NCBI GenBank assembly: GCA_964017185.1
Contig: OZ024874.1
Coordinates: 18,657,957-18,721,956, forward strand
DNA length: 64,000 nt
Origin: Rugalucina vietnamica
Taxonomy: Eukaryota; Mollusca; Bivalvia; Lucinida; Lucinidae
Direction of reading: 5' to 3'
The number at the start of each line of letters is the position of its first letter. Positions within the stretch are counted from its first letter, which is position 1. Below, piece by piece: positions 23,296 through 34,055 of the stretch. A program made the translations under genes and the position numbers. The notes below the pieces were generated by a model. It had not been told where the DNA came from, searched no databases, and was given only the letters and a program-made list of their open reading frames with translations.

Positions 23296-23734
23296 TTTTG
23301 CAATAGTGTTAGACATGTAATTTTACCAATAAGAAATGTATATTTGAATGAAAAACATATGGGGTCGTCTACCATGCGGAACTCTCTTTCATCTAGCTAT
23401 AAGTGTTTGTCGTGGGACTCCTTGTGTAGAGCGTCATCATTGAGGCAAAAGTTTGTTGAAATTGAGCATTGAATCATTTTACATTTCGCCTAAACATTAT
23501 GCCATGCATAATATAGATAACAAAACATACAAACAATCAATCTAAAATGACACGTACAATCGCGAAATTGAATACGGTCACTTGACGGTTGGAATAAGAG
23601 AACATGTACTGGTTATGTGGTTATGTGTCATAACTTATTTTCACTTCATATCTCTGACCTCTAGTCACTTTCTTTGCTTGTGATCATTTTAACTTTCGAA
23701 CTAAGTATGCGAATACTCATTCCTTCCCTCATTC

Positions 23735-24698
23735 TTAACCCTTCCCAATATGCGCATAGTCACCACTTTCTTCAATCCCGCCACCTTTCTTATCAGCAGT
23801 TCCCAATGTCCCTTTCATGTAATCATTCATCTCCTTATTCTTATTTGCGTCCTGTCCAATGTGAGAATATTCGCCTCTGTCTTCGATTTCTTTACCTTTC
23901 TTACCAACTGTGTCTAAAGTACCATAATTCGGGTCTCTACTAATAGTAGCTTTTCCTGTCATGTTAATTACATTATACACATTTTCTGGCAATGTCTGTG
24001 TAGCCATATCATCTGGATCTATACTAGAGTAAGTATCTTGTGGCTCTAAAGCAAACTCATAGTTCTGATTATTTTCCGGTGGTTCAACTGCAAACTCGTA
24101 GTTCTGATTGTTTCCCTGTGGTTCTACTGCAAACTCATAGTTCTGATTATTTACTTTCCCAACTCCAGGTAAACCGACCGTTCCTGTCGTTTTCTGTGGA
24201 GTCGTAGTTTTTGTTTGAGGATTTTGAGGTTCCAGCACAAAATAGTTATGACTTTGAGCTTCGTTTTCGGCTGCTTTATGTGTTTGCAGATTTTCATTAA
24301 CCTTGGGGAATGCCGTAGTTGCATTCATATGTTTTTGCGGTTCGAGAACAGAATAATTAGGACCTTCCAAAGCGCCATTTTTATTTGTTACTGTGGCTTT
24401 ACCGTCACTTTCCTCCTTCGCTGCGTTTGTGTTTTCTTGGTCTAGAACAAAGTAATCGTGGTTTTGCCCATCCTCAGCGTTATTATCAATATTTTGTCCA
24501 ATGCCTCCTTGTGCACCTACATGATCGATGTACGTGTATGCACTATCTTGATCTAAGACTATGTAATTATCAGCTGTTTTCATAAGGTCGTTTGGTATTA
24601 TTTGATCTGTATCGGTATATGCTTTGTTTTGTATGGCATTTATTGATCGATTGGCTTGATCACCAACTGGGGCTTTGGGCGTAGACTTTCTACGGCGC
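23735..24698 (-). CDS. Receptor exon 6: cytoplasmic multi-tyrosine tail
   Basis: One 964-nt exon encodes the whole cytoplasmic tail. Repeats of NYFVLEPQ, NYSVLEPQ and NYEFAVEPQ type indicate internal duplication. About eleven tyrosines sit in YxxI/L/V contexts. Spacing between neighbouring motifs (5 or 13-15 residues) does not fit a textbook ITAM (6-8, up to 12), so ITIM-like or generic SH2-docking motifs are the safer reading. A family A MITE ends the upstream intron about 23 nt before the acceptor. Confidence 0.75.
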
Positions 24699-27600
24699 CT
24701 GAAATCAGACAATATGACAAAATGAGCCGCCTCGTGGGAAAACCAACAATGTGGTTTCGGAACAGGTCCGACACAAATCAGGCTGTACAGTCACAGATGC
24801 AGGCTAGAAATTCGAAATTTTGGATTTAAGTAGAGGAGAAATAGTACTATCCGAGTAGCGAAAACAAAGGCGCTGATCAGCTTCGCGGTTACCGTGAAGC
24901 TGATCTGCGCCTTTGTTTTCGCCTATGCAGATTGTTGGTTTTCCCATGTGGCGGCTCAAATATTGTGCGTTACAATGTGAAGTACCTCATGAAGTTATAG
25001 AAATGCCTTTGACAGAATTTCTTTAGTTATTTCAGTGATCAGTGATACTGTTAACTAACTTTCAAAATAGCAGACACCTTAGACACCTTAGAGTATTAAA
25101 GGAGTTACCATTTCAGCCATGCAAAAACAGCCAATGCTGCCACAGCAACCAGTACTACAGGGATAACAACAGCAGCAATAGGGAAATCATCGGAGCTCAT
25201 CACAGGAGCGGCTTGTGGATGTGGATCCGAATTGTTAAAATCGGTTGTTGTTGTTGTTGTTGTTGTTTTTGTTGTTGAGATTGTTGTTGTTGAGATTGTT
25301 GTTGTTGTTGTTGTTGTGGGTGTTGTTGAGATTATTGTTGTTGTCAATCGTGCTGTTGACGGTAGTATGCTGGGTTGATGACCAGAAGAAGAACTGGGAA
25401 TGTCTGATGTGGATTTCAAGTCAGAAGAGGTTAGAGGTGGTGTTGTAGAAGATGTTCCAACGGAAACGGTTGAAAATGCTGTAGTTGAGGGGAGAATCGG
25501 TGGCGTCGAAGAATATATGGTTGGCTGAATGGTGGTAGTGGGTGAGGTTACAGGATCTGAAATATGAATAATATGGTTGTGATTGAATAAATCGTGTTTT
25601 GCATTAAATTTTCATGGTATCTACAAAATATATTGACTCATTCTACGTTTTACTCTTAAGTTTAATCGCAAAACCTTTTACCAGTACAACCAAACACAAT
25701 GCCTCACAATAAACAGTAACTGTAATAAAGTATGAGGAAATTAAGCAATTATTTGAAATGGTAATTATAGGGATCAACCATGGTTTTCAGTGTTCAAACA
25801 TTCGATGGATCACGAGGAAGGTGTTTGAACACAAGGCCACAGGCCGCGTGTTCAAACACCTTCCGAGTGATCCAGCGAATGTTTGAACACTGAAACAAAC
25901 CATGGTTGATCGCTATTCTTGCATTTTCACTCTAATCCACTTAAAATCTCATGAAAATAACATTAAAAACGTAAAAACTCACCGAAAACCGCGGAGCTTC
26001 TTCAACGTCGGCCATTTTGTTTCTACAAAACACATGACGTCACGTCGCATTGACCAATGACGTCGCCCAAAACCCGTGTTCAGGCTTTCAAGTGGGTTTT
26101 GATGAAAAAGTAGGAGAAAAGTAGGAGCCAATTCAAGAAAAAAGTAGGAGAAAAGTAGGAAAAAGTAGGAATCTGATGATAAAAAGTAGGAATCATTATA
26201 TTCAACTTACCAACAAAACTGTATATAAACTCACTATAATGGCACAGGACAGCTTGGAAAAATCCAGTCACAAGACATAAGGGCTGTATTGCTTCGGGAT
26301 GATCTAAGATCTTGCTGTACATGCTGCTGTCAACCTCTCATATCTGATGGATCAGTAGTCAAAAACATGTTTCTCAGAAACACATCAGCAGGCATAAGAG
26401 GTCAACAGTTGCATGCTCAAAGACAGCTAGAACAGCTACAGCCTTAGCAGTTGAATATGTCATCAGCCCTTATATCATGTAGCTCAGGTTCCATTCTGCA
26501 ACAGACTAAAATATTTTGAATTAAAACACATTTACTTTTTTTTTTTAATTTTTTATACAAAAAGTAGGAATAGTAGGAGTTTTTTGAAGAAAAGTAGGAA
26601 AAAAGTAGGAAAGGTACCAAAAAGTAGGAAAAGTAGGAAAAAGTAGGAAAAAGTAGGACTACTTGAAAGCCTGCGTGTTCAAACGGCACGTGAATTTCAT
26701 GATTTGAACATGGGTTTTGCTGTTTGAACACGGCTTTCGACCAATCGGAAACGGCTTCAAACAGCTATGCGCATAGGTATCTATGCAAGAAATATTATTT
26801 AATGCTGCTTATGTCGAATTCAGTAATTTAAGAAATGCACGTACATTGTACATGTATCAACCTTAAACAAGAATATAATTACAAAAATGTTGTCAGTTTA
26901 ACAGTTAGAACTACGGTAATTATGTTTTTATAAAGGGAGGAATGTAGTATATTCCCTTTTTCACATTTATTGCGACAGCACTAGTACTGAGCGTGGAGGC
27001 AATTGGTGAACCTTTCTGGTAAAAAAGATTGTTTTAATTATCTATGAGCTGTTTTATGATATTATATGTAAAAATTGCGCATTTAACCGATGATTTTGAT
27101 CGTATTCTGACTCGCTATAGACCGAACTGTGCGACGAGGCACTAAGATTGTAGAGAACTTACCAGTAGGTTCAAAGCATTGTACAGTAATTGTATCATTT
27201 CCTGAAAAAAAGATTTGATTATAACAAATATTCCATCAGTACCTCACTACTACAAATTACGTCCATTGCTTAAGGTTTATCATCCAGAGCCACTTGAAGA
27301 ATCGCAATCCTCAAGACCTAAGTTAAGGTGACGCATTTCAGCATCCAAAAAGAGGTATCTATTGGTTTTATTATGTAAATGAAATTTTATTTTACATATC
27401 TGTATATGTTTCTTTAAACATGATTGTGTTGATTTTAACGGTAAAGTATCGAATCAAAATTTGTCACCTTAACAAAAGTCTACCTTAACTTCAAAGGTGA
27501 AATGTAATTCTGGGCCCAGAGCCACAGCGTATATCAAATAAATGACATGCATATTCAGCAAAGAAAGCCATCAGACACACAAATCTAGAAAATTAATTTT

Positions 27601-29572
27601 CAGTACATGTATTTAGTTATCTAACAAACACAACTCGAACATTCGATCTTAATATATTTATTCAAGGTTTTATCAATCCTTGAATACGAAACATTTCTCA
27701 GTCATATAGTCTATCTGCACGCTGAAAAACGAAGTAACGTTGTATCAAAAACATCATTTTGCTAAATTCGAGTAGATCATACCTTCGGCTTTCGCTTCTA
27801 TCCATATGAATTCTGGTTTCGCCAGGAATGACAATGTTATGTTACTTTGTGAACTCCTGTTGGCTTTACCTATGGTTGTTAATTCACCATCTGATATGAC
27901 ACATGTAGTGTCAGTTTCTTGCAGACCGGACAAAACTGCTTTTGTGCTACAGCTTTTTTCTGACTGTAACCGTAAGTCTGGAGCACTTATTGTATAGGTT
28001 TGGTTATTCTCAGAAGTCACCGTACATTCACACTGTACTGGAAAATTGACGATCTGTTCGTAGTCATCAAATATTATATTCACAGGACCGCCTTCATCGC
28101 CAGTTGTAGAGTTCGAGACACAAAGATGTACAGTCTTGTGATCTAGGAAAGAAACAGGAAATCGATTCAATAAAATCATGTTTCCTTGTTTGCTTCCTTT
28201 GGACATTTTAGAAGCCTCCATTGCGTAGTGGTAAAGCTACACACTTTGTTATTATCTATCAGGTGTCTTGGATTCGATGTTCGATCCTGGGATTATTCAG
28301 CCTTACGGATGAGAATGTAAGCCTGCCATGTAGCAGCATGACATTAACAACAGCAATTATAGTTAAGGTTGAGAAATAGAATGGTTAATGGTATAAGCAT
28401 ATCAAGCATATTATTCAAACACAACTTGCAGAATGCGAACATGTTTTACAATTATTACAACTTTGGTTCATGGCAAGTATATTTCCTTTTACCACAATGA
28501 AAACCTCACATAACGACCTAAATATGAAGTGCTTAAACTGGTGCATGCTAAACGATTAGACTCGTATGTATTTGGCTCCGTCCCGACATGACTGATCACT
28601 GGGACGTTAAGCCTCAATACAAACAATCGTATGTATTTACAGATATCCATTTTTGTCACAAGAGTCTACAAATTGAATTCAACGCAACATTCAATATCAA
28701 GTACATCGGATTAAATTCAATTTCTAACCTACATTCAAAATGTTTGTCTCCATTTGGATAATTGCGGTATTATTCTAATTACTTTCTAATTACTATGTTC
28801 ACTGCTCTTAAAGGATCTCTTTTTCTGGTTTATTTTTATTTGCTATTACTGCGGCTGGTATTGTGCCGTGTGGCGACCCTAAAAAGTCTTCCCGTACATC
28901 ATCCATAGTGCAGATTATATTTTACTTTTGGTCCGTGATCAGCGAGGGTATTCCGAGACATCAGAAAATTATTATCGGATTAGATTCATTTTCTAAGCAA
29001 CCTTTGATATATTTGGCCCCATTTTGATTATACTAGTCTTTGAATCGACTACCCTGTTGAAAGTTGCAAAATTACAGTAATTCTCTTTGGCTCATGTTAC
29101 CAAATGTATAGGGTCAATGAAGAGGTTTAAGTGGCCGAAACCGCGGTATTGCCCATCCACTTTCTCATTAATATGTTCACTGCTCTTAAATGATGTTTTA
29201 TTTTTATTTAAGGACTATCATAGGGGGCGAGGTGGCGTACTGGTAGAGCATCGGACTCTCAATCGAGAGGGGTTCGATCCCCACTGGCGACACCGTGTTG
29301 TGTTGTGTCCTTGAGTAAGACACATTAACTCCCGACAGTTCTGGTTAAACCCAGGAAGCGTTGGCTCGTCCCGACAGGACTAAAAAATCGTTGACTGGCA
29401 CGTTAAGCCTCATTACAATACAAGGACTATCCTGTTGAAATTTGTTAAATTAGTTAATTTTGGCTCCATGTTGCCAAGTCTGAAAGATCACTGACGAGGC
29501 TTAAGTAGCCGATTATGGTATGGCTCATCCCCATTCTCATTCATATTCTCACAGTTCTTAAAGGATCTCAGT

Positions 29573-29636
<64 letters not shown>

Positions 29637-30465
29637 CCACTTTTTCTCTGAAAGAGGGCAAAACCATTACCAGAATATTCTCTATTCCAAAGTAATGTTC
29701 AATTTGACTTGTAAATGTCATTATTGAAGCGAATGTGTTAGTAGTTGTTGTACCTGGTTGGCATTCATATTTGAGAAGAGAAGACTTGGACTTGGAGCTT
29801 GTTGTTTCATTTACGCCATAAGATGTTTGTTTCTCACAGGTCTTGCTCCATGAACAGTCCTGGTAAATCAGGTATTTATGAAGTGCACTGAATGACCTCA
29901 TGTAGGGGTTTCTTGTAGAAGTACAACACCCAGATTCACTGGAATTCCGACACTTGTCATTAGGTTTACCGCATGAATTATGTGGATCGTCCCCAAACAC
30001 GTAGAATATCTCTCTGATCAGAATTCTCTCATCATTTTCGCATTCGAAATTGAAAAAATTACATCTGTCTCCATGTGGGCTTGACATCGCAGTTGCACAC
30101 GCATATGCTTCTCTTGCTACGGTGTACTCTGTAGGGTACATGTAAGAAAACACGAGTAAAAATAATAAAAAAAAATAGATATATAAACTGAACTTGGACT
30201 TTCATAAACAAGAATTTTCTCTCAAAATGTCTCCATCTTTTAAATACGTTTTGTAGCTTTGTATCCATTTGTCCAAGGCAGACGAGAAATATAAATTTGT
30301 GGTTTTGGTTAAAACACGATTTTTTCCCAAAATGTTTTTCTCTCAAAATACACGTTTTGTTTGCTAATTTCAACCAAACTTACCAAGCATGGATAAGATC
30401 AGAACCACAGCCCTGACAACTGATGTAGGCCTATCTATAACACGCCAACCAGCACAAACTTCCAT
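23735..30465 (-). CDS. SUEL-lectin-like transmembrane receptor with multi-tyrosine tail (6 exons, 755 aa)
   Basis: Six exons join with GT-AG borders and agreeing phases: 30465-30384, 30128-29754, 28142-27783, 27201-27163, 25556-25109 and 24698-23735, totalling 2268 nt. Residues 1-27 form a signal peptide (hydrophobic VVRAVVLILSML). Residues 28-152 are Cys-rich and resemble a SUEL/rhamnose-binding lectin fold. Residues 153-272 form a second ectodomain with paired cysteines (CEC), CUB-like by inference. A 13-codon exon, then a Thr/Ser-rich mucin-like stalk, lead to a helix near 412-434 ending in the stop-transfer WRRRK. The tail (435-755) repeats NYxVLEPQ-like and YxxI/L units (YIVL, YFVL, YSVL, YSSI, YNVI, YGTL, YSHI, YAHI). 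The layout suggests a cell-surface carbohydrate-binding receptor signalling through SH2 adaptors after tyrosine phosphorylation. I recognise no named orthologue. The exon chain is seen directly; the function is inferred. Confidence 0.8.
24722..24958 (-). mobile_element. Family A MITE (copy 4) in the last intron of the receptor
   Basis: Reverse copy whose left edge is about 23 nt from the acceptor of receptor exon 6, so it probably supplies or displaces the branch point region. Both inverted-repeat pairs are intact. Confidence 0.85.
25109..25556 (-). CDS. Receptor exon 5: Thr-rich stalk and transmembrane helix
   Basis: The exon encodes a long Thr/Ser/Pro stretch rich in TTT runs, likely O-glycosylated, then a helix of V, A, I and L residues ending FAWLK. 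The acceptor follows a TTTCAG tract and the donor is GTAACT in phase 2, so the split Trp codon completes on the next exon as WRRRK. The opposite strand is a GTT repeat, so the stalk length is probably variable between individuals. Confidence 0.75.
25771..26793. mobile_element. Palindromic MITE (family D) copy 1, split
   Basis: A hairpin of about 140 bp (GGATCAACCATGGTTTTC to CCATGGTTGATC, 25771-25912) with inner arms GGAAGGTGTTTGAACAC. It is followed by a tail with ATTCTTGCAT and CTATGCAAGAA ends. Split at 26080/26674 by a 593-bp element. Copy 2 is at 43557-43986. Confidence 0.8.
26081..26673. mobile_element. 593-bp element with AAGTAGGA repeats inside family D
   Basis: 13-bp TIRs CAGGCTTTCAAGT and ACTTGAAAGCCTG with a 6-bp target duplication CGTGTT (26075-26080, 26674-26679). 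The interior is largely AAGTAGGA-type minisatellite. CAGG-type ends recall hAT, but the duplication is shorter than the usual 8 bp. Confidence 0.8.
26800..27160. other. Receptor intron 4, nothing further seen
   Basis: AT-rich intron DNA between the family D element and the 13-codon exon. Intron 3 (27202-27780) is similarly plain. Confidence 0.6.
28574..28626 (+). mobile_element. 5'-truncated SINE, 3' end only
   Basis: GGCTCCGTCCCGACATGACT to GTTAAGCCTCAATACAAAC, flanked by TCGTATGTATTT (28562-28573, 28627-28638). The tRNA head is lost; a clean truncated insertion. Confidence 0.85.
28848..28905 (-). mobile_element. SINE second family, 3' fragment
   Basis: GCTATTACTGCGGCTGG through CCCGTACATCATCCATAGTG matches 37526-37587. 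No head is present. Confidence 0.6.
28930..29575 (+). repeat. Dispersed repeat R2 (two tandem copies around a SINE)
   Basis: GACTACCCTGTTGAAA, TTGGCTCATGTTACCA, AGCCGAAACCGCGGTAT-like and TTCACTGCTCTTAAA segments occur before the SINE and again after it (29410-29575). Relatives are at about 100-300 and, reversed, at 52005-52210. The second copy ends in a T-run (29574-29635). Confidence 0.55.
29220..29421 (+). mobile_element. tRNA-derived SINE (same family) in receptor intron 2
   Basis: Head with GGTGGCGTACTGGTAGAGC and GGTTCGATCCC, the family body (GTTGGCTCGTCCCGACAGG), and a short tail. Target duplication AAGGACTATC at 29210-29219 and 29422-29431. Confidence 0.9.
29574..29635. repeat. Poly-T run
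   Basis: Two T-runs parted by one G, in receptor intron 2, within the ORF-like stretch past the end of exon 2; it is not coding. Confidence 0.9.
29754..30128 (-). CDS. Receptor exon 2: SUEL-lectin-like domain
   Basis: This 125-codon phase 1-1 exon holds nearly all cysteines of the first ectodomain, with ILIREIFYVFGDD and a closing LLKYEC, the spacing seen in SUEL galactose/rhamnose-binding lectin domains. A single symmetric-phase exon is what a shuffled extracellular module would show. The match is at pattern level only: the usual glycine-tyrosine sugar-contact motif is not clearly kept, so sugar binding is uncertain. Confidence 0.6.
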
Positions 30466-30536
30466 GATGAACTGGAAAATAAACTACTCGTATATTATTG
30501 TGATGATGCAGGAATTTTAATCACCTTTTAATTTAG

Positions 30537-33210
30537 GAACAAATTAATCGAGCCCTGATGAAGATTTACCCAGGGAGCCAAAAGTCTCTATCTCGCAAAA
30601 AAAAAGGTTGGAGGTGACATCTCCTGCTATAGTTGTTTTGAATGCTTTTTTGGATAGCTCTGACCTTCCAAAAGAAGGTCTAAGTGGACTGCTCTGGAAA
30701 TTTCTTTGGCGTGATGCTTTAATCAGACGGTATTTAGACGTACTCTTTGTTATATACAGCTGAAATGCACTACACAAATATATTACGAACAGTCATATTT
30801 ATATGTTTCTTTAATATCGTATACTATCCTGATGTCATTTTAACTTGTCTGATTACAGCTGAGTATGTCTTAGCCATGTATAAAGCTGTAAATGTGTCAT
30901 TTGAGTAAACTGTGTCATCTTAAGGCATTGAATTACCCCACCCACTTAATGCATATGTAAAAATCTATGTGCAATTATGAGAATCAATATATTTTTATCA
31001 GTACATTTTTATCAATAAATGTTGATGTAATCATTATTTTTATAACCAATTTTATTGCTCATTTATTCCTTTTTTGCATATTCATGAAGTTTTATTAAAA
31101 TATTAAAATGAATAAAAAGAAACGATTAAAAATCAATCATCCCATAAAAACAAACTAATTTCAGCCCTAAACTAGCATTGTGGCTCATTGTTATTGTACC
31201 AATAGTACTATTTGACAAATTTGTTGATGCCATGGGCCTAAATAAAAATTCTCATTTGCATTTTCATGAATATTAATGAAAATGATGAAAATCAAGATAA
31301 AAGAAAGGGAAAATCTATTACTATTAGTTGTGAAGTGTTTGGGATGGATTATCTTTAGGACGTACCTTCCACCCTTAGAAAAAATGTTCATGGGTGCCAG
31401 TTTGGTCAGAGGATCACTTTAATGCCCATTTGTGTCAAATAAAATCACAGAGTGTTCACCCACACCCATAATAAACAGAGGAAGTAATGTGATACCCCTA
31501 TATTACCACATGTATCTTGGCTACTGATAGACATAGAGAGCAGAAATAGGTATCAAATGATTGTTTTGACAACGTTCTTTAACCATGCAATAAGATACAA
31601 AAATGTGAACTGACTTCCTGGTGTTTGAAAATCAATGAGAACTTTCTATATTAGGAAAAATCACATAAAAATAGAGTATACCAGCACAATTGATTATATC
31701 TCAGCAATCAAAAGATCTAGAGAGCTTTAAATGGTATCAAATGATTGTTATGACAATGTTCTATAACCATGTAATAAGATATATAAAAAAGCTGGAAATC
31801 TTAAAGAGATCTTCAGATATTGTAGAAAAATAACAGATAAATGAAGGGGGTATACCAACAACATTGCTGATATCTCAGCAACCAAAAAGTGTAGAGATCT
31901 GAAATTTATATAAAATTATTGCTATGCTAATGTTCTTCAATGATGTGATAAAATACAGACATAACTTGACTTTCTATGTGTTCAAATATTGATGAGAACT
32001 TTCAGTATAAGAGAAAAATCACAGAATAATGGAGGGGCATACCTACAGAAATGTTTATATCTCAGCAAAAGCTATAGAGAGCACAAATTGGTGTCAAAAG
32101 ATTGCTATGACTATATTCTATAACCATATATTAAGATATATAAATAAGCTGAATTCCTTGCTGCTTCAATATTAAAGAAAACTTAAGGTATAAGAAAAAA
32201 ATCATTGGAATTCTATGGGGTATACCAATAAAATTGATAATATCTTAGTGAACAAAAGCTCTAGAGAGCTGAAATTGGTTTCAAATGATTGCTATAATAA
32301 TGTACTATAATCATTAATAAAACACACAAATAATACTACTTTCTTGTTGTTGGGATATTGATGAGAACTTTAAATATTTGATAAAAATCTAAAAACATAG
32401 AGGGGGTATACCAATGGAAACGTATATATCTCAGCAACCAAAAGCCATAGAGAGCTAAAATTGGTATCAAATAATTGCTATAACTATATTCTATAACCAT
32501 ATTATAAGATATATAAATAAGCTGACTTTCTTGTTGCTCCAACATTTAAGAAAACTCAAGATATAAGAGAAGAATCATTGGTAAATGAAGGGGGTATACC
32601 AATAAAATTGATAATATTTTAGTGAACAAAAGCTCTAGAGAGCTGAAATGAGTTTCAAATAATTACTATAATAATGTTCTATAATCATGTGATAAGACGC
32701 ATATATAATATTACTTTCTTGTTGTTGTTATATTGATGAAAACTTTAAATATTGGATAAAAATCTCAGAAAATTAGAGGGGGTATACCAATAGAAACGTA
32801 TTTATCTCAGCAACCAAAAGCCATAGATAGCTAAAATTGGTATCAAATAATTGTTATGACAATATTCTATAACCATGTATTAAGATATATAAACAAGCTG
32901 ACTTTCTTGTTGCTCCAATATTTAAGAAAACATAAGATATAAGAGAAAAATCAATGACAAACGATGGGGGTATACCAATAAAACTGCTACTATCTCAGTG
33001 ACCAAATGCTCCAGAGGGCTGAAATTGGTATGAAACAATGAGTAATTTAACCATCGCGCCAAAAAAATTTCGTGAGCAGTCCACCCAGGCCTTCAATAGG
33101 ATGGCAAAGCCTAACTAAAAATGAATTCAAACCAACTATAGCAGGTGATGTCACCTCCTCTCCCCAAAATGGGGCTTGGCTCCTTGGGTAATTGATTGAA
33201 CGGTCATGAT
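30537..33210. mobile_element. Long-TIR element with an internal 186-bp tandem array
   Basis: Imperfect inverted ends of about 180 bp (30537-30725 and 33035-33210) share GGAGGTGACATC, CCTGCTATAGTTG and GTGGACTGCTC. The interior holds about nine tandem units. No transposase is visible. Confidence 0.75.
31480..33040. repeat. Tandem array, about 186-bp unit, about 9 copies
   Basis: The landmark GGGGTATACC or a close variant recurs at about 31674, 31848, 32033, 32217, 32402, 32590, 32778 and 32966 (185-188 bp apart), each followed by ATCTCAGCAACCAAAAGC and GAGAGCTGAAATTGG. The last three units are the most alike. Confidence 0.85.
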
Positions 33211-34055
33211 GTTGAGGTGTATTTCTTCCTTTCGTGCACTTTCATTGTGATATTTCTTATTTATAAAGATACTTAAGAGGAGGTTAAATGTACAAAGGTG
33301 TTTAAAAACGTCATTCATTTGAATTCAAAATGATGTTGCTTACCAAATAATAATCCTCCTGGTGAATAAAAAAAAGAACATCTAATACTGTCCTTTGATC
33401 ACTTACAAATCTATTACACACGTTAAATGGTTCTGTTCAGGGATCGAACTAGTGGCAACATGTGCATGTCAGCCCCGACTAAACAGCTGGGTCTGTGAAA
33501 TGTATTTTCTTTAAGTATGGTCATGCTTTTAGCCTCAATATTGTAATGTGACTTTAAGTGTAAAGTTTATCACTCCTTTCTACATGTTCAATATGCATAC
33601 AAATCATATTATTTAAAAAGGTAGTAAAATCACGTGGACGGCTTTTGCGCAAAACATCCTTGCCTGAACCGATTATTGAGGAAATTTACATGTCCTTTAT
33701 ATAGCTACTCTTTTCAAATTTTGTCACGGTACACCCTTTATAAAATAATACACTAAACTCTTCCGGGTGTAAATGGGCAATAAAAGTTTTATATTTCACA
33801 AATACATTCATTTTAAAGCTACATGTCGCCTTTTCAAACAAATATTTGTTTATTTTGTTGGTGCTTAAGATAAAGTCCTGGAGTAAACAGCTTAGGTTAT
33901 TTCGAAACGTTCATGATCTGAATTTAGTGCCAACACACGGGTACTGATTCATACGATATATAATATATATATATACATGTTAACATTATGATGTCGTACT
34001 ATTACTGTGCGTAGCTTGCCGCCCAGGCTGCACAGAATCTGTCGGGTTGTATTGA
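33211..34055. other. No recognised feature
   Basis: AT-rich spacer between the tandem-array element and the split TTAA MITE. A short TATA repeat lies at 33957-33974. Confidence 0.55.

Noticed and set aside
25245-25448. Leucine-rich plus-strand ORF
   Set aside because: It is the antisense shadow of the receptor's Thr-rich stalk repeat.
29225-29295. A tRNA gene
   Set aside because: A and B boxes are present, but the sequence continues into a SINE body with a target duplication, so it is a SINE head.
29488-29753. Extension of receptor exon 2 into the Lys-rich run
   Set aside because: The GTACAA donor at 29753 and the phase of the next exon end the exon there; the Lys run is a poly-T tract read backwards.
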